From positions 7,843,501 to 7,907,500 of the forward strand of contig OX940870.1 in NCBI GenBank assembly GCA_954871525.1: 64,000 nucleotides of DNA, written 5' to 3'. The first letter of the stretch is position 1, and each line of letters starts with the position of its first letter. The position numbers and the translations under genes are program-made. Under the pieces are notes generated by a model, which did not search any database, was not told the DNA's origin, and saw nothing but the letters and a program-made list of their open reading frames with translations. The DNA is from Parietaria judaica. Its lineage: Eukaryota > Streptophyta > Magnoliopsida > Rosales > Urticaceae. Below, piece after piece: positions 56,786 to 64,000 of the stretch.

Positions 56786-57232
56786 TTGTTCGGAGGAGGC
56801 GACTTCAACCGTAGAGACAACGGCGAAGGACGGGGCGACTTCAAGCGTAGCTACGACGGCGAAGGATGGGGTGACTTCAAGCTCAGCGACGACGGCGAAG
56901 AACGGGGCGACTTCAAGCGTAGCGACGACGGTGAAGGATGGGGCGACTCCATTGATGGCGTTCGGAGCTTGGCACTCGCAGAGGTGGTGAAAACAGAGGT
57001 GAAGGTGAAGACGGCGTCGTTCGGAGGAGGCGACTTCAAGCGTAGCGAGAAAGCGAAGGACGGGGCAACTTCAAGCGTAGCGACGACGGCGAAGGACGGG
57101 GCGACTTCAAGCGTAGCAAAGACGGCGAAGGACGAGGCGACTCCATTGATGGCGTTCGGAGCTTGGCGCTTGCAGAGGTGGTGGAATGTAATCAGTTACC
57201 ATGATTTAATCAGTTACCATGATTTGTGCTGA
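56786..57232 (+). CDS. Repetitive ORF inside the Mutator-like element
   Basis: 148 codons built from the 12-residue unit GDFKRS-DGEGW (variants GDFKRSYDGEGW, GDFKLSDDGEER). A second block shifts frame relative to the first and reads ATSSVATTAKDG. All frames are open because the 36-bp unit has no stop in any frame, so the ORF may be accidental. An alternative frame from 56757 reads the same DNA as TTAKDGATSS repeats. No known domain. It could be a captured and amplified host fragment. Confidence 0.3.
   Translation: MFGGGDFNRRDNGEGRGDFKRSYDGEGWGDFKLSDDGEERGDFKRSDDGEGWGDSIDGVRSLALAEVVKTEVKVKTASFGGGDFKRSEKAKDGATSSVATTAKDGATSSVAKTAKDEATPLMAFGAWRLQRWWNVISYHDLISYHDLC
56798..57172. repeat. 36-bp GC-rich tandem repeat in two blocks
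   Basis: Units starting GGCGACTTCAAGCGTAGC lie at about 56798, 56834, 56870, 56906 and 56942, then again at about 57028, 57064, 57100 and 57136. Both blocks end with CTCCATTGATGGCGTTCGGA, so a whole block of about 200 bp has been duplicated. Confidence 0.92.
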
Positions 57233-57429
57233 TAAGGTTAATTACCATTTTAATTAATTACAAAAATAATAATTTAAATTGATTAATTAAAGGGTATTTT
57301 AGGAATAAAATTGAATTTAATATGCCACCTCATGTTAATTGGCTAGTTTACAAAACTAACCAAAGTTTGGCTATTTTGTTAAACCTATGTTTCAATCTGG
57401 CTATTTGGTGCAATTTCTCTATATTTATT

Positions 57430-60400
57430 TTAGTAAAAAAAATTATTAAAAAAAGTAATAAATAACGTGATTAATTGATTGTTTGATAAAATATTTTCTC
57501 GAAAGTATTTTTCATTTTCTATGTTTCAGATACAAAAAGAAAACACCACATGAGGTGTTTTCATCTTCTTTTTTTTTATCTTAAAAATATTACTTTTCAT
57601 CTTAATTAAAATTTATTTAGTTCTGATTTCATAAGTTGTTTTTCGCTATCATTAATTTTTATTTTTATGTTTGCCAATATTGGGTTCTATTCATGCTGAT
57701 TGTCATTTTAATTATTTATCAATTAGCTTGTAAGATGGTTTCGTTCAATGAAAAATTGTTTTTATTATATTAAATTCTTTCGTTTCGTTTTTCATATATG
57801 ATTGGAATAAACATACTGTTAAATAAGTTGAAGGAGTTCTAGTCAATTATTTGGCCAATAATAAAAACAATGTTAACAGTTACTTTTATTGAATTCTAAC
57901 CTGTGAAAGAATTTGATATATACGATATATACTCGTACTCTTATTATTTGAATCTCGTGTCGAGTATATATTATAAATAATAAATTGAACCAATTAATTT
58001 TGATCAATTTATATCATAATCATAGTTGCATATATGTGATTATTTTCAGGCTTTCAGCTAATTACAATTAATTTACTTTTTTTTTTGAAGTAACTAAACT
58101 TTATTATTATTTTTTTATAAAAAATAATATAATAAAACATTAATCGATCACATTTTCAAAACATTTTATGAATATTTTAAAAAACTAAAAAAAATGACAC
58201 AAAATAAAAATAAAAAATGTTTCTACTTTCTAGTTAGTTTTTTTGTAAAAGTTTTTCTTTCCTTCACAGTTGGGGTTTTTTTTTTTTTTTGTCATTGTAG
58301 TATTAATTAATAAAATGCAATATATATATATATATATTATTTAATTCCATAAGATTTACTTTCCTTATTATAAAGAAACGTGTGAGAGAACATAAGAAGT
58401 AGGCTAAAATCTAAATTATGTCGGTAAATACGAAGCATTGCCAGAGATAAATAGAAATCTATATGTAAAAATATTAAGATAATACTTAGAAGCTTAATAA
58501 TTGGCAAAACCATTGGTCGGTTAATGCCATTATTTCTCCTCTGCACTTGATCCTATTTTCACGTTAATCAATCGAGGCAATATATAAATATGAGCGAGTA
58601 ATTTGTTATAATCATGGAGATAGTATCAGCAAAGGGCAGAACGATAAACTTGCCTTTTCCGATGAGTGTCATAATAATACGAAAACTGATTATCAGATAT
58701 CTGATTGAATCAATGGACACCTGTGATCAGGAAAATAAACATCCATACACACTTAAGAGAGTTCAGCCAAGAGCAATAGTGGAATGTTATCGAGGATGGT
58801 AAAACTCTACACTTTTATCATAACTCGAGTGTGTATGTCCATTAGTCCCCTTTGTAACTCCACAAGGAGGACACCCCAATTATGTTCAAATGTGTCATTT
58901 GAGCATATGATATTCCAATCAGACTCGGATCGTGATTGTTGTCACGAATCACTGATTATCCTAAATAGTGGCATAAGTACCAAAGTTTAGTAAGCCAATG
59001 AAACTGAAAAAAAAAGGTAATTAAATTTAATCCTTGGACATCCACAGGGTTGTAGAAAATTGAATTCTGGTACAGTTATCTTTTTGAGTCGTGTCAATCT
59101 GATTTACTGTTTGAGATTTATGATAATAACAGTTTTTTGGTCTAGACTAAAAATGCTACTGTTATTTAAATAAAAAAAATAGAGAAATTATATTTATACC
59201 TAAAATATTTAAATAGAGAAATAAATAGATAAAATTGTGTTATATATATATATATATATATACGAATTTTATTTAATATAAATCTTCAAAAATAGAAAGA
59301 TTTGATCAGGGTATTTTCTAAAAAAAAAGTGTTTAAGATAAAATCTTTGAGTGAATATCTCAAAACTGGTTGAGAGATTTTCTCCAAAGTGGTTGGGTTA
59401 TTTCCTATAAATAGGATAGCCCGGAAACCCTGAAATCACAACCTACACACCTTCACAATCCACGAGAATAAAAAATCTCTCTATCTCTGCGAATTTGATC
59501 TGAGAATATTCTCAGAGTAGTTTGATTTTAGAGCTTCGAGAACTATCTAGTAGGAGCCCAGGCATCACCGCAACGTAGTCCCGGAGCATACATCTGAAGA
59601 GTTTTGGGAGAATCTTCTACATAAAAAATCTCAAAAAGCTTCAAGATCAGAGCCAGAGACTTCAGAGATAAAAAGGTACACGTTAGTTATTTATCGGTTA
59701 AGAAAATTGTTTACTTATACTCAAGGCTCAAAATCAAAATCGAACAAGTGTAAATTAAAATCAAGATAATTAGTTTATCACAATCTGGGAAATTAATTAT
59801 GAGCTGTTTTTACACATACAGAATTGACAGGACAGGAATACTGATATGGGATTTTAAACCAGAAAATATATTTAAAGGTCAATCCGCGTGGTAATTTCGA
59901 CGATCATAATTTTTATCGGGATGACGGAGATCCTTTAGGGTCTAGATACGTCAGACAATCCCAGGGAATCGTTATTATAACATACCGATCTCCCGAACAC
60001 ATAATTGGGTTGTTACAATTGCGTTTGATTCTCTGGTAATGACCATAATTGCATGGTTGTAATCATGGGCGTAAGTAGTCGTAATTAGCTGGAGCATCGC
60101 TTGCACCAAGCTGATTGCTTCAATTACGCCTTCGTTCTTTGTCATTTGAACTACAGGCCTCGTTGGCGATGATGCGCCTCGTCGCTGACGTGGTCGTTGC
60201 TCTTGTTGTTGGCTGACGATGATTTTAGGCGTTGAGGCTTCATCGACGAGAATCATCGCGGCATGCTTCCCAATCGCTGAGGATCTTCGTCGCTTGACTA
60301 AATGTGATTCCCTTTGACTTGGTCAACTGGACTAGTGTGGGTGTTGGGCCTTTGATCATTACAGTGAAAATTATCGTAGACGAAATCTTACCTCAACAAT

Positions 60401-61778
60401 AAAAAAAAAAAAATAAACTTTGTCTCCAATCCACTAGTTTCTCATATATTTCTTCTCGAGCTTTTAAACAATATTATAATATGTCATTAGAGAATCTAAG
60501 GAGGAAAACAATATCGTGAGAGATATGGTTAGTACATGAGTTTGACTACAAAAATTAACAAGTAAATGTGAAGACAAACACATTCAAGATTAAATTTCCA
60601 GCTTTGAACAGAGTTGAATCATAAATTTAATAAATAAATAAATAAAAAGTTACGGTCAAAATACGAAATCTAGGTATTCTTTGAATTTCATTGAAAGTTA
60701 ATACCAATGTGATTGTTATATCACCAAATTTTGATGAAACTTGACACCGATATCGGCGTTAACTCTGATCGAAATTTTGTGAATACTTAGTTTTTTTATG
60801 AAAAATTATAATGAATAACCGCATTCATATGTTTACATTGTATTTTACCAAAGTTAAGATTTTTATTTGCAAAATAGTCAAACATTAGCTTTTTGTCAAT
60901 GGTTAATATGGTTGTAATGGTTAATGTGACTTTTTTTTTTTTTATAATGGCTAATATGGTTAATTGTCCATTTTATAAATATTAACTAAGACTATTTTTT
61001 GTTAATTTTAAACTTTCAAGGTTGTTATTTAGCTGAAGGTCTATTTTTTATTTATTATTTTATCCCAGTGCATTTATTTTTATCCAAATCACATAAATCA
61101 ACTCTTGTTGCGAAACTAAATGAAAATCTATTACTTTGCCAAGCTTTCTCAAAATAACATTTTAAGTTAGTGCGGGATATAAAAGTTTTGCTCACATAAA
61201 AAGTTGTCTTTGTTAAAAAAAAAATCCTTATATTTTCCGGCAATTTTGCCGGCTTTCACTACCTCTAAATGCACTCAATATATATTTCCTCCGAAGCTCT
61301 CTAAAGACATTAGATTAATCATTTGAAAGTTAAATGATAAATATATAAGAAGATTCAGTGAAGTTTAGAAAAATATAGCATTAATTACAAAAATTGAACT
61401 TTGGGAATAGATCGTTTTCAATGGTAGAGTATTTATAATTTAACACCTTTTAAAGAGAAAAAATAATTTTACATCGTAGATGGGACGTTTAGAAGCGTTT
61501 TTTATTTTTGTTTTGTGTTTGAACATTAACTTTTCCCAAATAAAATTATAAATATGTTTTAGAAATGTAATTGGTTATATTCTTTTTTTTTTCTCAAAGT
61601 AAAAAAGATATTATGTTTGATTGAACTTTTCTTTTACAAAAATATACTTAACAAATCAAAATGAGTAATATCTAGAAATGCACTTTAAACTTTAGTTGTT
61701 GGGACCTTGGAAGTGTAAATTTACGTCTGTAATGTAGTATATTTCGTCGAAACGACACCCATTACTCGCAGATTTGAG
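57430..61778. other. Long intergenic region with LTR-like remnants
   Basis: Mostly AT-rich without genes. At 59428-59690 a CTATAAATAGG box is followed by a leader-like stretch ending in AAGATCAGAGCCAGAG, which resembles a degenerate initiator-Met primer site, so it may be an LTR end. At 60060-60398 a GC-richer block ends in CTCAACA; its minus strand starts TGTTGAGGTAAGATTTCGTC, close to the start of the solo LTR at 54817 (TGTTAAGGTCGGATTTCGTC). Its other end was not found. The ORF at 59975-60256 (minus, 93 codons) has no recognised domain. Confidence 0.5.
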
Positions 61779-61786
61779 GTTATAAC

Positions 61787-62560
61787 CATGATTCGAATTT
61801 TCGACGATAATCGTCGATAATCGTCGATTTTCGGTCTTTTCGGTAGTTACCGGTAAGTTGCCGGTTGTAATGCTTATCGTTTTTATATACTTTTCGACGA
61901 TTATCGAGCTTTTCGATAAAACATTTTCCAACCGATTTTTGACAAAATGCGTGTAAAAATAGGGACTTTTCGGTTAAATAAAAAAAATTGAATTAAACTT
62001 TCGGCAAATGTAACATTTGTGTGAGTCCTCCCCCATTCACGAAATCCTATGACCCAAAGGGCCCAAGCCCTTGTCCCTAATATTTGGTATATAAATATCA
62101 GCAAACTCTTGTCATCTATCAATGTGGGACTTTTTGTTATTCAACTAATATCACACATTCACACTTAACATACACATACACTTCACTTAATAATTTAACT
62201 TAATATTACACACTTCAAATAATATTATACACTTAACATACGTATTAACTTCACCTAACATACATATACACTTAATATGTATATTCATTTAATATTATAC
62301 ACTTCAACTAATATTAATATTATACATATACACTTAATAATTTAACATATGTTTTGTGGTATGATATTATCAAAATATTTTATAAGTTTTCTGTCGAAAA
62401 GTATCGAAAAGTATCGATAATCCGTCGATAATCATCGAAAAGTATCGGTAATCAGTAAGCTACTGTGTTATAGGTTTTCCGTCGGTTAATCGATAAGCTA
62501 TCGATTAATCCGTCGAAAACGGTAATCGGTTTATCGGTAACATCGGTAAGTTGAACCTTG
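61787..62560. mobile_element. Non-autonomous hAT element, 774 bp
   Basis: A perfect 8-bp duplication GTTATAAC lies at 61779-61786 and 62561-62568. Termini are CATGATTCGAATTTTCG and, reverse-complemented, CAAGGTTCAACTTACCG. The subterminal parts are rich in CGATAATCGTCG, ATCGATAA and CGGTAA motifs, like those of the 19243-25372 family but a distinct subfamily. The centre is AT-rich (repeated CACTTAA and ATACAC) and non-coding. Confidence 0.88.
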
Positions 62561-62568
62561 GTTATAAC

Positions 62569-62891
62569 CAATAGACCAACCCCTTGGGGTTCTTATTTCC
62601 TCTTACATTGTACGTCGATTCGACTAATATCATAATATAATAGTGATATAGGTACTTAAACTTTTTGCAATGTAAGTTTCTAAAGTCATTAAAATAATGG
62701 TGGCGGAAGTTCCCACTTATTATTATTATTATTATTATTTTGCGAAAAAGCTTATAATGTTTTTTTTTCTTTTCGCTTAAATTTCATTCATATTGTTAAC
62801 AAACAAGTAAAAGAAAATCCGAGTGGTAATAAAATACATTAGAGTTCTTGAATTCGAGTCTTCATGAGAGTAGTAGTAAAATTCAAAGATC

Positions 62892-62932
<41 letters not shown>

Positions 62933-63530
62933 AAAAAAATCCGAACGAGTGCCTATTATTTTAATTTGTAATTCATATTGCATTTTATTAATAATAAAAA
63001 AAGTTACATTGTCCGATTTAATAATCCTTGTCATTGCAATTGTACTCAATATATTTGAGTAAATAAATCAAAATCATCAAAGCAATTAAAGTAGCAAAAC
63101 TATTGAAATGCCTAAATAAAAGTGACATAAGCACCCAAAAAAAATTAATAAGAAAGGAAAATAATGACGTTTAAGAATTCTCGCCGTAAAAAAATTACAT
63201 TCATCGTTATCATATAATGACATGAAGAACTTTTTTAAAGATTAAAAAAAAACGTCATCGTTGTTTTATGATGATATATAAACTTGCTGAGTAAAAAGAT
63301 TTTTTTTTAATTTCTTATATAAATAATAATAATAATAAATAGACAATGCTGTTAAAAACAAAAATTAAAATAAGCATTTTAAATATGCAAAAGAAAAAGA
63401 AAAAAGAGATGAGTGAATCCGAAAACGACGCGTTTAACAGCTCTTCGGTAAACCCGGCACAGCTTCGGGTCACGTGCTTCTCGTCAGATGTTGCATATGC
63501 TCTCCGACAAACGCCTTTCCACTTTTTCAA

Positions 63531-63580
<50 letters not shown>

Positions 63581-64000
63581 ATTTCGATTTCTGCAGTTTT
63601 ATTGACTTTACTATTATCTGACTGTGGGACCCACTTTTATAACAACTTAACTAACTCTCACCTCTTTCTTCAATGCACCACCACTCACTTCACCACCGTC
63701 AAAACTCCATTCAATTATTGCGAGAAAACAGTGATTGAATTATGCCATTTGCATATCATATAAATGTACATTATGAACTTGATAATCTATTCGTATCTTT
63801 GTGATAAAACCCTAAAATATTTAAAATAAGTAATATCATTATTTAAAGAGAGGAGTTCATCATGATCTGAGACGGCCATGCCATGGCAACCTGTGTGCTG
63901 ATTATGGCCGTGTAGTATAAGGGTGTAACCGGTTTGGTTCGTTTGTTTTATTTTTTCACAATTTGATATTTATTCCTAAAATTCTGTTATTTTTATTTTA
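62569..64000. other. Intergenic to the window end
   Basis: Contains a (TTA)n stretch near 62719-62739, an (AT)n tract at about 62895-62929 and a (CT)n tract at 63535-63575. A G-box core in GGTCACGTGCTTC (about 63469-63481) lies just before the CT tract, a combination seen in plant promoters. No downstream gene is visible in the window. Confidence 0.55.
63535..63575. repeat. (CT)n microsatellite, about 40 bp
   Basis: Uninterrupted CT dinucleotide repeat seen directly. It could be a promoter or 5'-UTR GA/CT repeat. Confidence 0.95.

Larger units (their letters stand above)
55433..57420. mobile_element. Non-autonomous Mutator-like element carrying a GC-rich ORF (Pack-MULE-like), 1988 bp
   Basis: A perfect 9-bp duplication ATATTTATT lies at 55424-55432 and 57421-57429. 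Inverted repeats of at least 75 bp, and more weakly to about 130 bp, include AGCCAATTTGAAACATAG on the left and, reverse-complemented, AGCCAGATTGAAACATAG on the right, then GTTTTGTAAACTAGCCAATT. The left inner part is filled with variants of CATTAACGTGAATTAAC (about 55890-56720). The right inner part has the 36-bp coding-like repeat at 56798-57172. No transposase is visible. Confidence 0.88.

Overview
The window is plant nuclear DNA and most resembles a eudicot. Genes are intron-containing or short single-exon units in AT-rich, transposon-dense intergenic DNA. The recognisable proteins are plant-specific: a WPP-domain MAF1 protein, a GID2/SLY1-type F-box protein, PIP-type secreted peptide precursors, and ZmPK1-like lectin receptor kinases. 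I cannot name the species. All calls come from reading the sequence and from recall of families; no search was run.

Host genes, left to right: a WPP-domain MFP1-attachment factor (1419-1835 +); a broken crooked-neck splicing-factor copy (2650-3185 -); a PIP-type peptide precursor (6995-7273 -); a tRNA-Ile(AAU) (13029-13102 -); a GID2/SLY1 F-box gene (18097-18621 +); a two-motif PIP precursor (27145-27420 +) with a decayed motif block behind it (27981-28140); a ten-exon MRG chromodomain gene (28870-31738 +); two intronless receptor-like kinases (37489-39864 + and 42779-45196 +) forming a divergent tandem pair; and a cluster of broken gene pieces resembling acetyl-CoA carboxylase and the PDX2 glutaminase (about 47.4-49.6 kb).

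The rest is mostly transposon-derived or featureless. I could delimit many elements by terminal repeats plus target-site duplications. hAT elements with 8-bp duplications lie at 230-540, 4402-4770, 11741-12496, 13383-14259, 15985-16448, 19243-25372 (with a transposase), 23245-23840 (nested in the previous one), 30396-31103 (in an MRG intron) and 61787-62560. Mutator-like elements with 9-bp duplications lie at 929-1295 and 55433-57420; the second carries a GC-rich 36-bp repeat ORF. A PIF/Harbinger element (32160-34754) sits inside one LTR of a 4.8-kb LTR element (32030-36832). There is also a 5'-truncated LINE (47922-48333) and a solo LTR (54063-54817).

The most unusual object is the 32030-36832 LTR element. 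It has intact 323-bp LTRs, an initiator-Met primer site and a gypsy-like 3' end, but its only coding potential is a coiled-coil Gag-like ORF followed, in the same frame after one TAA, by an arginine/serine-rich ORF. No capsid, protease, reverse transcriptase or integrase is visible. Both DNA transposase genes in the window (hAT and Harbinger) carry exactly one in-frame TAG that I could see, so both look recently silenced.
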